A stretch of DNA of 64,000 nucleotides from positions 3,836,001 through 3,900,000 of the forward strand of contig NZ_CP008852.1 in NCBI RefSeq assembly GCF_000725345.1, in the 5' to 3' direction. The DNA comes from Pelosinus sp. UFO1. GTDB taxonomy: Bacteria > Bacillota > Negativicutes > DSM-13327. The notes under the pieces are model-generated. The model saw nothing but the letters and a program-made list of their open reading frames with translations. It was not told the origin of the DNA and did no database searches. This document shows positions 54,995 to 62,173 of the stretch, one piece after another (the first letter of the stretch is position 1; each line of letters begins with the position of its first letter). The position numbers and the translations under genes were made by a program.

Positions 54995-55414
54995 ATGCTT
55001 GATAAAACAGATTGGGAGATATTACAATGCCTACAAAATAATTCTCGTATGCAATGGCAGGAAATTGGCAAACTGGTTCATTTAACCGGCCAAGCAGTAG
55101 CTGCACGTATTAGACGAATGCAAGATTTAGAAATCATTGAAAGTTTCACTATTACTCTCAACCAAGAGAAGCTAGGTAAACCCCTAATAGCATTTATAAC
55201 TGTATTTATGAAAACTACAAATCACTCACTCTTTCAGGACTTTGTGATAAATCGAGAAGAAGTGCTGGAAGCCCATAAAATAAGTGGTGAAGGATGTTAT
55301 TTGCTTAAGGCTGTCTTGGCCAATCAACAACACCTAAGTGCACTTCTTGACGAAATACTATTGCATGGGAATTATCGTATTAACCTATCAATTTCTGATA
55401 TCAAGAAGAAATAG
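54995..55414 (+). CDS. Lrp/AsnC family transcriptional regulator
   Basis: 139 aa. Residues 5-60 helix-turn-helix (DWEILQCLQNNSRMQWQEIG ... LTGQAVAARIRRMQDLEII). Residues 65-138 AsnC-type ligand domain (LIAFITVFMKTTNHSLF ... EVLEAHKISGEGCYLLKAVLA). Divergent from the MBL hydrolase gene, a likely target. Ribosome site GAAAGGAATGAG. Confidence 0.92.
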   Translation: MLDKTDWEILQCLQNNSRMQWQEIGKLVHLTGQAVAARIRRMQDLEIIESFTITLNQEKLGKPLIAFITVFMKTTNHSLFQDFVINREEVLEAHKISGEGCYLLKAVLANQQHLSALLDEILLHGNYRINLSISDIKKK

Positions 55415-55419
55415 ATTTA

Positions 55420-55629
55420 TTAATCTCCAACATATACAAACCGTTTTACTGCCTGCCCCTCCACTTGAACCATTTCTTCAAACATAGCTAAGGGGCGTAT
55501 CCACATCCCTTTCTCCCCATATAAAGCTTGATAGACAACAAAATCCTCTAATGTTTCACTATGCTTAGCTATCATTACTACTTTATATGTATTACCTTTA
55601 AAATGACGATAAGTTCCTAATTTAATCAT
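55420..55629 (-). CDS. DUF1653 protein
   Basis: 69 aa single-domain DUF1653 protein: KLGTYRHFKGNTYKVVMIAKHSETLEDFVVYQALYG, then WIRPLAMFEE. Started at the second ATG (55629), six bases after GGAGG; the first ATG two codons up lies too close to it. Convergent with the Lrp regulator, six bases between the stops. Function unknown; the fold is a small SH3-like barrel by family assignment. Confidence 0.87.
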   Translation of the reverse strand: MIKLGTYRHFKGNTYKVVMIAKHSETLEDFVVYQALYGEKGMWIRPLAMFEEMVQVEGQAVKRFVYVGD

Positions 55630-55767
55630 ATCCATCCTCCAAATATTGTAATTAGCTTTTCCCTAATTAAGATACTATAAGAATTTTTATATGGTAGCTC
55701 AATTTTATCATATCCTCAAAATATTGAGACTTGTTTGGTTAATAAAAATAAAGATTTCAAAAAGTAA

Positions 55768-55801
55768 AAAAGTCAGCAACCTTGCAAAGGTACTGACTTT
55801 T
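55768..55801 (-). terminator. terminator of the HD-GYP / 51-aa gene unit
   Basis: Stem AAAAGTCAG / CTGACTTTT with inner ACCTT/AAGGT; minus-strand T-run (TTTTTTACTTTTTG). 24 bases past the 51-codon gene, on its strand. Confidence 0.8.
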
Positions 55802-55824
55802 CAAAATAAGGTGCGCCTTCTTAC

Positions 55825-55980
55825 TTATTTATCAGAAGTTAAAGATCCCCTCTGATGAATATTCTTTGTATATTCTTCCAAAAGTTTCTCTAATCTATTT
55901 AGAACTTCTATTTCATGACTCTTACTTTTCGGTTTGTTTAAAAGACTTATAAGATACTCTATTTCTTCGTGATACTCCAC
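55825..55980 (-). CDS. small 51-aa helical protein downstream of the HD-GYP gene
   Basis: GTG 55980, preceded by GGAGGAGAGTAAATC that lies in the last codons of the HD-GYP gene, opens a 51-codon frame: MEYHEEIEYLISLLN, then a KPKSKSHE linker and the helix EIEVLNRLEKLLEEYTKN. Two charged helices resembling Spo0E-like or small helical-hairpin regulators (I note the shape only; the Spo0E SQELD motif is absent). Only three bases separate it from the HD-GYP stop, and a terminator follows. Thus both are one mRNA. No family recognised. Confidence 0.55.
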   Translation of the reverse strand: MEYHEEIEYLISLLNKPKSKSHEIEVLNRLEKLLEEYTKNIHQRGSLTSDK

Positions 55981-55983
55981 GAT

Positions 55984-56688
55984 TTACTCTCCTCCTAATA
56001 AAAAGAAATTTACCAACTCAGAATTAAAGTGAGTTCCTCTTCCATCATGCAGGACTTGAATCGCTTCCTTTCGTGTCATTGCTTTACGATAGGCCCGATC
56101 TGAAGTAATCGCTTCATAAACATCTACAATACTTAATATTTGTGAAATTAAAGGTATTTCTTGACCTACTTTCCCAAATGGATAGCCCTTACCATTAAAT
56201 TTTTCATGGTGACAGAGAACTGCTTCTGCTAGTGAATCCAATTTCTTTATATTTTTCAAAATTTCAAAACCATATTGGGAATGCTTTTTTATAATTTTAA
56301 ATTCATTTCGAGTCAACTTCTCAGGCTTATTTAATATATGGGGGGGGATTTTTATTTTACCTATATCATGAAGTAGGGCAGCCGACGTTATATCATCAAT
56401 AGTGGAAACTGACAGGTTAAGTCTTATTGCAAAATTGGCTGCCATACCGGCTACCTTATAAGAATGCCGCGCTGTCCCTGCATCATGTTGATTTAATAGG
56501 TTAAGCAAATGATTTATTATTTCTAGCTTCGTTTTAGAAGCATAATGAAATGTAATTTTATTATTTTTTAGCAAATTTTGTAGTATACTAAATCCTCCTT
56601 TTAAAAAAGCAACAAAAAGTAATGTAACACAATATACTTGTGTTACATTACTTTTTGCTGCTAACCCATTTAAAACAAGAATCTGCAT
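55984..56688 (-). CDS. HD-GYP domain protein, c-di-GMP phosphodiesterase type
   Basis: 234 aa as drawn. Residues 53-230 are an HD-GYP domain: His75 (ARHSYKVAG), HD at 107-108 (LLHDIGKIKIP), HHE at 160-162 and GYP at 168-170 (HHEKFNGKGYP), and DVYEAITSDRAYR near 188. This is the c-di-GMP hydrolase signature. No receiver or other sensor domain is attached. The frame is open back to ATG 56688, but there it passes through a recombination-site-like palindrome (56613-56657). A strong ribosome site (AAGGAGG, 56594-56600) beyond it is followed only by an ATA or a distant TTG (56574). The start is therefore uncertain and may depend on orientation of the adjacent invertible segment. Confidence 0.85.
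   Translation of the reverse strand: MQILVLNGLAAKSNVTQVYCVTLLFVAFLKGGFSILQNLLKNNKITFHYASKTKLEIINHLLNLLNQHDAGTARHSYKVAGMAANFAIRLNLSVSTIDDITSAALLHDIGKIKIPPHILNKPEKLTRNEFKIIKKHSQYGFEILKNIKKLDSLAEAVLCHHEKFNGKGYPFGKVGQEIPLISQILSIVDVYEAITSDRAYRKAMTRKEAIQVLHDGRGTHFNSELVNFFLLGGE
56613..56657. repeat. left inverted site of the putative invertible element
   Basis: 20-bp perfect arms (56613-56632, 56638-56657) around spacer TATAC. The inner 23 bp (56624-56646: GTAACACAA, TATAC, TTGTGTTAC) is the exact reverse complement of 57406-57428. Reading toward the HD-GYP gene it is also a terminator-like hairpin followed by T-rich sequence. Confidence 0.8.
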
Positions 56689-56773
56689 GGTAATCCATTT
56701 TTTGCTATTTTTTCTTTAGTTTTAAAGTAACATATTATATACTATATAACAAATAAGAACCATTAAATGGGAA

Positions 56774-57331
56774 GTGATTAAAATAGAGTATGTAGAACCA
56801 ATACGATGTAAAGGTCAGATAAGTAAAATCAAAACTTATTTAAAAAATAAAAATTTGCGCGATTACTTACTTTTTGTTCTAGGCATCAATAGTGGTTTAA
56901 GAATATCTGACTTATTATTACTGACTGTAAATGACGTAAAGGAAAAAGATAGAATCCAGCTTAGAGAAAAAAAAACAGGTAAAAATAAAGATTTTCCCCT
57001 TTCAGACACATGTAAAAAAGCTATAAAAGAATATCTAGATACAATTCAGCTTAGTAACGGTTGCCTATTTAAAAGTAAAAAAGGGGATAAACCCATATCT
57101 CGAATACAGGCTTATCGAATTATTAATCAAGCTGCACGAACAACTGGTATTACTGACGCAATTGGCACCCATACACTGCGTAAAACCTTTGGATATTGGG
57201 CCTATAAAAAAGGTGTAGATATAACTAAAATTCAAAAGCTCCTTAACCATTCAGCCCCTAGTGTAACATTAGCTTATATTGGAATTACTAAAGATGAACT
57301 TGACGATATTTATATTAATTTAAATCTATAA
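56774..57331 (+). CDS. small tyrosine recombinase (FimB/FimE-size invertase-like)
   Basis: 185 aa, consisting of the catalytic domain only, without the N-terminal SAM-like core-binding domain of XerC/D; FimB/FimE have about the same length. All catalytic positions are present: Arg43 (GLRISDLLLL), a Lys at 70/72 in the TGKNKDFPL hairpin, His133 and Arg136 (HTLRKTFGYW), His159 (LLNHSAPS) and the nucleophile Tyr168 (VTLAYIGI). GTG start with only a weak ribosome site (TGGGAA), suggesting low expression. It sits alone between two inverted 23-bp sites, so these are its likely substrate. It probably inverts the segment that carries it. Confidence 0.88.
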   Translation: MIKIEYVEPIRCKGQISKIKTYLKNKNLRDYLLFVLGINSGLRISDLLLLTVNDVKEKDRIQLREKKTGKNKDFPLSDTCKKAIKEYLDTIQLSNGCLFKSKKGDKPISRIQAYRIINQAARTTGITDAIGTHTLRKTFGYWAYKKGVDITKIQKLLNHSAPSVTLAYIGITKDELDDIYINLNL

Positions 57332-57358
57332 AAAAAATGCAGTAAAAAAAAGGATAAT

Positions 57359-57388
57359 TTGAAAAAATGACGTAATATGTTTTATTAT
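57359..57388 (+). promoter_or_regulatory. outward-facing promoter inside the invertible segment
   Basis: TTGAAA (57359-57364), 18-bp spacer, TATTAT (57383-57388), pointing right through the right-hand site into the 3' end of the ABC gene (antisense). After inversion it would face the HD-GYP gene. Confidence 0.5.
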
Positions 57389-57399
57389 GGGAAATTTGT

Positions 57400-57434
57400 A
57401 AAGAGGTAACACAAGTATATTGTGTTACCTCTTT
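57400..57434. repeat. right inverted site of the putative invertible element
   Basis: 15-bp perfect arms (57400-57414, 57420-57434) around spacer GTATA. The inner 23 bp (57406-57428) is the exact reverse complement of the left site. Also a plausible bidirectional terminator for the recombinase and ABC genes. Confidence 0.8.
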
Positions 57435-57475
57435 TGACAAATTATTCAAAGTAAAAATAGGTAATTGACCTACAT

Positions 57476-59209
57476 TTACCTACTTATTTTTTTTACTGCC
57501 CAATTGCCCGCCCCATTTAGTTCTATTTTCATCTGATGGTATTTCATAAGCGTGCTACGGTGTCCTACGCTAACAATAGCTGTATTTGTCATTTTATCGA
57601 CAATCATTTGATAAATTGCTTGTTCTGTTTCTTCATCTAATGCAGAAGTGGCTTCATCAAGAAATAGCCAGCTCGGCCTTTGTAATAACACTCGTGCAAA
57701 AGCAACCCTCTGTTGTTCCCCCAAAGATAAGGTCTGCCCCCAATCAGCTACTTTATGCAGTTTATCAACTAAATGAGGCAATTTGCACATCACCAAAATC
57801 TCTTGTATCTTTTTGTCATTATCCCCTTTTACAATCTCGGGATAAAATAAAATTTCCCGCAGAGAACTAAAAGATAGGTAAGACTTTTGAGGCACAAACA
57901 TCACTTTTTGTCCCTCAGGAACGATTATTGTTCCTGAGGCATAAGGCCAAATACCGGCAAAAGTACGTAGCAGTGTACTTTTACCACAACCCGATGCCCC
58001 CATAATAAGTAATTTTTCAGAAGGCTTGATGGACAAAGAAAAGTCCTTTATTAAATTTGACCCATCAGGTAAAAGAACCTGCAAATTTTTTGCCGAATAA
58101 GTAGAAAAAATTTTCCGGGAAATATCTAACTTAGATGCTTTTGGTGATTGGCTTCGCACCATTTCCATGCTAATTAAAAAGTTATTTAACCGATTCACTA
58201 CTGCCCGCCACTGAGCAAGACGAGTAAAACTATCAACAACAAAGGAGAATCCTGTCTGAACATGGTTATAGGCGTCGACAATCTGAAACATTTGTCCTAA
58301 GTGAATTTGACTACTAAAATAACGAGGCGCTGCAGCGATAGATGCAAAGATTGCAGATATTTGCGTATAAGCAGATGTCAACCATGTTATGTGTTTACGT
58401 ACTACCATAATATTTTGGTAAGTCGCAACTACTTTACTAAAACCTTGCCCAAAACTCCATGTTTCTTGTTTTTCTCCTCCGTACAGGGCAATACTCTCTG
58501 CATTTTCCCTGAGTCGCATTAAACTAAAACGAAAATCGGCTTCATACCGTTGTAAATCAAAATCCAGTTTAACTAAGGGGCGTCCAGTCTTTACCGTCCA
58601 ATAGGTACCAAAACCTGCATATAAGATTGCTACCCACACTAAATAGCCATAAATAGAAATTAGGTACCCACCAACAGAAAAGGTAACAATACCTGAGAGG
58701 TTCCATAAAATCATAATAAATGATAAAACCGTAACAAGATCCTGTAGTAAATCTAAGGAAAGTCTAAGTGTCAGCCATACAAATAATTCAATATCCTCAC
58801 TAATCCTTTGATCAGGGTTATCCGTATCATGATCGGGAGATAGCTGTAATAAATAATAGGTTTTATTATATAACCAATCGGATAAATACCTCTCTGTCAT
58901 CCAACGACGCCATCGAATGTGAAGCAGCATACGGGAATAGATTTGGTAGCCTCTTACCACAACCAAGCAGCCGGCTAATATACTGTACTTCCCAATGGCC
59001 TCCATAAAGCCCCCATAGTCGTGACTTTGGATCACTTCATAAAAATTAACTTGCCAGGTATTAATCAACACTAAAATATATACAATTCCCAGATTCAAAG
59101 AAATTACCGTAAGTAATAATCTCCAAGCGGACCACTTTTCCTCCGAGAACCAATAAGCCCTAGCAATTTTCCAACTAGTTAATAGTAGGGCAGCTTTCCC
59201 TTTCCTCAT
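57476..59209 (-). CDS. SbmA/BacA-YddA type ABC transporter, fused permease-ATPase
   Basis: 577 aa. Residues 25-330 are an ABC_membrane_2 / SbmA-BacA-like membrane domain with about six helices; landmarks are WQVNFYEVIQSHDYGGF, RWRRWMTERYLSDWLYNKTYYLLQL and the NPDQRISEDIELF motif. Residues 360-575 are the ATPase: Walker A GASGCGKSTLL, signature LSLGEQQRVAFAR, Walker B LFLDEATSALD. YddA-like exporters/importers of this group move peptides, B12-like or lipid substrates; the exact one is unknown. It ends 48 bases before the right inverted site. Confidence 0.9.
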   Translation of the reverse strand: MRKGKAALLLTSWKIARAYWFSEEKWSAWRLLLTVISLNLGIVYILVLINTWQVNFYEVIQSHDYGGFMEAIGKYSILAGCLVVVRGYQIYSRMLLHIRWRRWMTERYLSDWLYNKTYYLLQLSPDHDTDNPDQRISEDIELFVWLTLRLSLDLLQDLVTVLSFIMILWNLSGIVTFSVGGYLISIYGYLVWVAILYAGFGTYWTVKTGRPLVKLDFDLQRYEADFRFSLMRLRENAESIALYGGEKQETWSFGQGFSKVVATYQNIMVVRKHITWLTSAYTQISAIFASIAAAPRYFSSQIHLGQMFQIVDAYNHVQTGFSFVVDSFTRLAQWRAVVNRLNNFLISMEMVRSQSPKASKLDISRKIFSTYSAKNLQVLLPDGSNLIKDFSLSIKPSEKLLIMGASGCGKSTLLRTFAGIWPYASGTIIVPEGQKVMFVPQKSYLSFSSLREILFYPEIVKGDNDKKIQEILVMCKLPHLVDKLHKVADWGQTLSLGEQQRVAFARVLLQRPSWLFLDEATSALDEETEQAIYQMIVDKMTNTAIVSVGHRSTLMKYHQMKIELNGAGNWAVKKISR

Positions 59210-59268
59210 ATTACTCTATCACCTCCCTACGTTATATTCAATTACTACAAATTGCATAACAAAAAACA

Positions 59269-59313
59269 AAAAAACAAGACACAGCCTGTCAATTTAGGCT
59301 TAATCTTGTTTCT
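59269..59313 (-). terminator. terminator of the phospholipase-like gene
   Basis: Outer stem AAACAAGA / TCTTGTTT and inner AGCCT / AGGCT around a short loop, T-runs on both strands. 63 bases past the stop. Confidence 0.65.
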
Positions 59314-59375
59314 TTTGCTATTAAATATATTCGATACATTTAAGAAATTATCTTATTATTAGTTATCAGGAATTC

Positions 59376-60104
59376 TTAATAAGCGTCATTTATAAAAACC
59401 TCCAAAGAAGGCACACCCATAATTTTTTTTGCCCTAGCAAAAAAATAACAAAATTGATTGGCGGTACTTTGATTGGCTAGGGGTAATAATATCTCAGTTG
59501 CCTTTTGATATTGATCATTTCTAGCATCTGCATTTACATAACTATATAATTCTAGGGCATTTTCAGCATTCTTTAATAATAATCCCACAGGATTCACCAT
59601 AGGAATATTAGCATTTTGCGTAAATGATAGTTCATGTAAGTGCTTCTCGACCCATATTTCATATTTTTTATGCCCATCAAATAACTGGCATTTCGCATGA
59701 TGAGGAACGCACATATCTTGCACTAAGTGAGCGGCAGCACCTAAATAAAAAATTGCTTCCTTCATACAGCCCTGTCTTACAAATTTTATAGACGTATTAA
59801 AAAATTCTAAATAATCACCAGCTGCATTTGAAAAATGCCAAAACCCACGACGAGTTTTTGGATGCAAAAAATGATGGATGTTCTTCCAATTTAAATCCGC
59901 CCAGATGACACCATCTTGAAGCTGCTTGTAATAGTTTTTTAATAATACAGTCTCTTGGATAAAACCATTGTGTTGTAAAATGTTCAATGCCTGCTCATTG
60001 CAATATTGATGAGTAGTGCAACAAGATGAGTCAATGCTTTGTAATAGTGGATTTTCAAGCAAAGCAACTGTTTTCAAGCTAGTTCCAACAACCCCTTTTA
60101 GCAT
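59376..60104 (-). CDS. zinc-dependent phospholipase C-like protein
   Basis: 242 aa, all-helical zinc-PLC / S1-P1 nuclease-like fold. Metal-ligand pattern: WADLNWKNIHHFLHP, FWHFSNAAGDYLEFF, then LGAAAHLVQDMCVPHHAKCQLFDGHKKYEIWVEKH, the HxxxD...HxxxxxxxxxE set of Bacillus cereus PLC. No clear signal peptide, in contrast to secreted PLCs. Started at ATG 60104 (GGTGGG upstream), overlapping the glycosyltransferase stop by seven bases, so translation is coupled. May act on a glycolipid or phospholipid made or turned over by its neighbour. Confidence 0.82.
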   Translation of the reverse strand: MLKGVVGTSLKTVALLENPLLQSIDSSCCTTHQYCNEQALNILQHNGFIQETVLLKNYYKQLQDGVIWADLNWKNIHHFLHPKTRRGFWHFSNAAGDYLEFFNTSIKFVRQGCMKEAIFYLGAAAHLVQDMCVPHHAKCQLFDGHKKYEIWVEKHLHELSFTQNANIPMVNPVGLLLKNAENALELYSYVNADARNDQYQKATEILLPLANQSTANQFCYFFARAKKIMGVPSLEVFINDAY

Positions 60105-61285
60105 GATTGCCCACCTACTCCTTGCCAATATCCTGAAGCGAAGAAGGCTTCTTTCCTATCCACATCAGCAAGCGAACTAATTTTTTCAACAATATGAGAA
60201 GTAGCAAATTCTGGGCTAATTTCAGCACACTTTGCTTGCATCTCCTGCAGCCACTTTTGATTTCCAAACAAAAGTGCAGCGGTTTTTCCTACAATTTCAC
60301 GGTCATCTTGAATCCAAATAGCAGAGCCTTGTTCGTTAAGATAATATGCATTTTCTTCTTCTTGACCAGGTAAAGGATTCAATAAAATCATAGGTAAATT
60401 TACAGCTAACGCTTCACTACAAGTAATGCCTCCAGGTTTAGTGATTAACAAATCTGCCTGTTTCATCATCGTTGCAATGTGGGGAGAAAAAGGCAATACG
60501 GTAACTTTGTTGTGTAATGTTCTTGCTAAAATCCTAGCTCGTTCTTCGAATTCTTGATTTTTCCCAGCTACAACTGTCACTGCTATGGGACTCGGTAATT
60601 TCTCTAATTCTTGAAGCGTTGTCTCCATTCGGCCAAATCCTAACCCCCCACCCATTACCAAAACATGGGGAACCTGCTTTCTGACTTTCTCACCAACTGG
60701 TGTAAAGCTTTTCCCTACGGGAATACCTGCGCAAGTAATCTGACTAGCAGAAATAGCATGTTCTTGTAATTCGCGAGCCATAACTTCATTGGCAACAAAA
60801 TAATGGTCTACTCTATCTCCGAGCCACCAGGAATGTACTGCAAAATCAGTAATCACACCCACAAGGGTAAAATCTCTTTTTTTCTTACACCGCAACTGGG
60901 AAGCAGCTCCTAGAGGAAAAGGATGTGTACAAATCACAAGATGGGGACGATAACTAGCAATAAGATTCGCCATCGTTTTTTGATTCGCTGCATTAATAAA
61001 ATCAATCACTTTGCGTGTGTGCTGCTTTTCCGTTATTTTGTAAATTTCCTTATATACATAAGGCGCAACCTTCAGCATTCCATAATAAGATGATTTCATC
61101 AATTTCATAAATTCTATTTGCAGTCGGTTTAATTTTGGATAACGAAATTGTCCAACTTGTAAAAAATCAACTATTTCTACATTACAACTAGTACTTTCCT
61201 TTAGCTCCTCACATATAGCGGAAGCTGCCTGCATATGCCCATTTCCAATTGATGCTGAGACAATGAGAATCCTCTTTGATTTCAT
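60098..61285 (-). CDS. MGDG synthase/UgtP-like glycolipid glycosyltransferase
   Basis: 395 aa GT28/MGDG-synthase family. N-terminal MGDG_synth domain: ILIVSASIGNGHMQAASAICEEL at residues 5-27 and LVICTHPFPLGAA near 118. C-terminal nucleotide-sugar domain: VLVMGGGLGFGRMETTL, LPFSPHIATMMKQADLLITKPGGITCSEALA. UgtP-like enzymes transfer glucose or galactose to diacylglycerol at the inner membrane. Started at ATG 61285 after GAGGTGCGGCT. First of a two-gene unit with the phospholipase-like gene. Confidence 0.9.
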   Translation of the reverse strand: MKSKRILIVSASIGNGHMQAASAICEELKESTSCNVEIVDFLQVGQFRYPKLNRLQIEFMKLMKSSYYGMLKVAPYVYKEIYKITEKQHTRKVIDFINAANQKTMANLIASYRPHLVICTHPFPLGAASQLRCKKKRDFTLVGVITDFAVHSWWLGDRVDHYFVANEVMARELQEHAISASQITCAGIPVGKSFTPVGEKVRKQVPHVLVMGGGLGFGRMETTLQELEKLPSPIAVTVVAGKNQEFEERARILARTLHNKVTVLPFSPHIATMMKQADLLITKPGGITCSEALAVNLPMILLNPLPGQEEENAYYLNEQGSAIWIQDDREIVGKTAALLFGNQKWLQEMQAKCAEISPEFATSHIVEKISSLADVDRKEAFFASGYWQGVGGQSC

Positions 61286-61398
61286 AGCCGCACCTCTTAT
61301 CATTTAATATCTGTACCTTGACAATACCACAACAGCTAAAAGAATTAATTAGGATTACATTAACATTTCGTTAATTATACGTCCTGTTCCATAAGAAA

Positions 61399-61419
61399 AA
61401 CTGCCCAATATAGGCAGTT
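61399..61419 (-). terminator. terminator of the nucleotidyltransferase gene
   Basis: 7-bp stem AACTGCC / GGCAGTT with a 7-nt loop and TTTTTCTTAT on the minus strand, 20 bases past the stop. Confidence 0.7.
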
Positions 61420-61438
61420 CTTAGTGCTATCCTTTCTT

Positions 61439-62173
61439 CTATTTCATCACAAGTATCCCAAGTGCCTTTTCTTTGGGCATTTGCACTAATTTTTCATAAT
61501 CAGTAAGGCGTCCTACATCCCACCAAGGGAAGTCTTGAACGAAACCATAAATGGGAACGCCTTGTTCTAATAAAAGAGGAAAGACTTCCCCTGGTAAATC
61601 CACTTCATTGTTTTCAGGGCCAAATTTCTCGATATAAGGAAAAATACTTTTATCTAAAACATAAGACCCCATGCTTACTGGTTCATTGAGATTGGTTTTT
61701 TCAAGAAACTTTACAATTCTTTGCTTTGTATCTACTTCTGCTAATCCTACTTCTAAACGATATTGGGTAGAAAACACTACCGAAGTCCCTCCATCATGTT
61801 TCCGGTGAAAGGCAAATACATCTTGATATTTCAGATGGCAAATGGTGTCACCTGGCACAACTAAAAAGCTTTCTTTATCATCTTTTAGCAAGCCGCGAGC
61901 CCGCCATATTTCTCCTGCCTTGCCTGCAGGCAAAGCTCCATAACTGTAATTAATTTTTACGCCCCACTTTTCTCCCTTGCCAAAATAATTTTCTATCTGC
62001 TCAGCTAAGTAACTTACGGCGATAACAAATTCTTCTACCCCACAGGAGATTAGATGAAGTAATACCCATTCCATTAACGGTTTTCCCTGTAAAGGAATCA
62101 TAGGTTTCGGTATATAATCTGTAATCGGTCGTAGCCTAGTTCCCTTGCCTGCAGCTAAAATTAAGGCCTTCAC
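61439..62173 (-). CDS. sugar-phosphate nucleotidyltransferase
   Basis: 244 aa, NTP-transferase family (glucose-1-phosphate thymidylyl-/uridylyl-/mannose-1-phosphate guanylyl-type). Signature LILAAGKGTRLRPITDYIPKPMIPLQGKPLMEW at residues 4-36, VVPGDTICHL for the metal Asp, and WWDVGRLTDYEKL at the C-terminus. It makes an NDP-sugar, probably the donor for an adjacent glycosyltransferase. Its start overlaps the stop of the upstream GT gene by four bases, so they are coupled. Confidence 0.9.
   Translation of the reverse strand: MKALILAAGKGTRLRPITDYIPKPMIPLQGKPLMEWVLLHLISCGVEEFVIAVSYLAEQIENYFGKGEKWGVKINYSYGALPAGKAGEIWRARGLLKDDKESFLVVPGDTICHLKYQDVFAFHRKHDGGTSVVFSTQYRLEVGLAEVDTKQRIVKFLEKTNLNEPVSMGSYVLDKSIFPYIEKFGPENNEVDLPGEVFPLLLEQGVPIYGFVQDFPWWDVGRLTDYEKLVQMPKEKALGILVMK

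Larger units (their letters stand above)
56624..57428. mobile_element. putative invertible DNA segment with its own recombinase
   Basis: 805 bp bounded by two 23-bp sites in inverted orientation and containing one gene, a small tyrosine recombinase. Because the 5-bp spacers are reverse complements (TATAC left, GTATA right), recombination between the sites would invert rather than delete the segment. The left boundary lies within the 5' region of the HD-GYP gene; the right lies 48 bases past the stop of the ABC gene. Same design as fim-type and other recombinase-bearing invertons. Inversion has not been observed here; it is inferred from layout. Confidence 0.6.

Noticed and set aside
56613-57434. 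Reading the two palindromes merely as ordinary terminators
   Set aside because: The right one fits that, but the left lies in a divergent promoter region, and an exact 23-bp reverse-complement match including an asymmetric spacer is not expected for unrelated terminators. Kept as an alternative for the right site.
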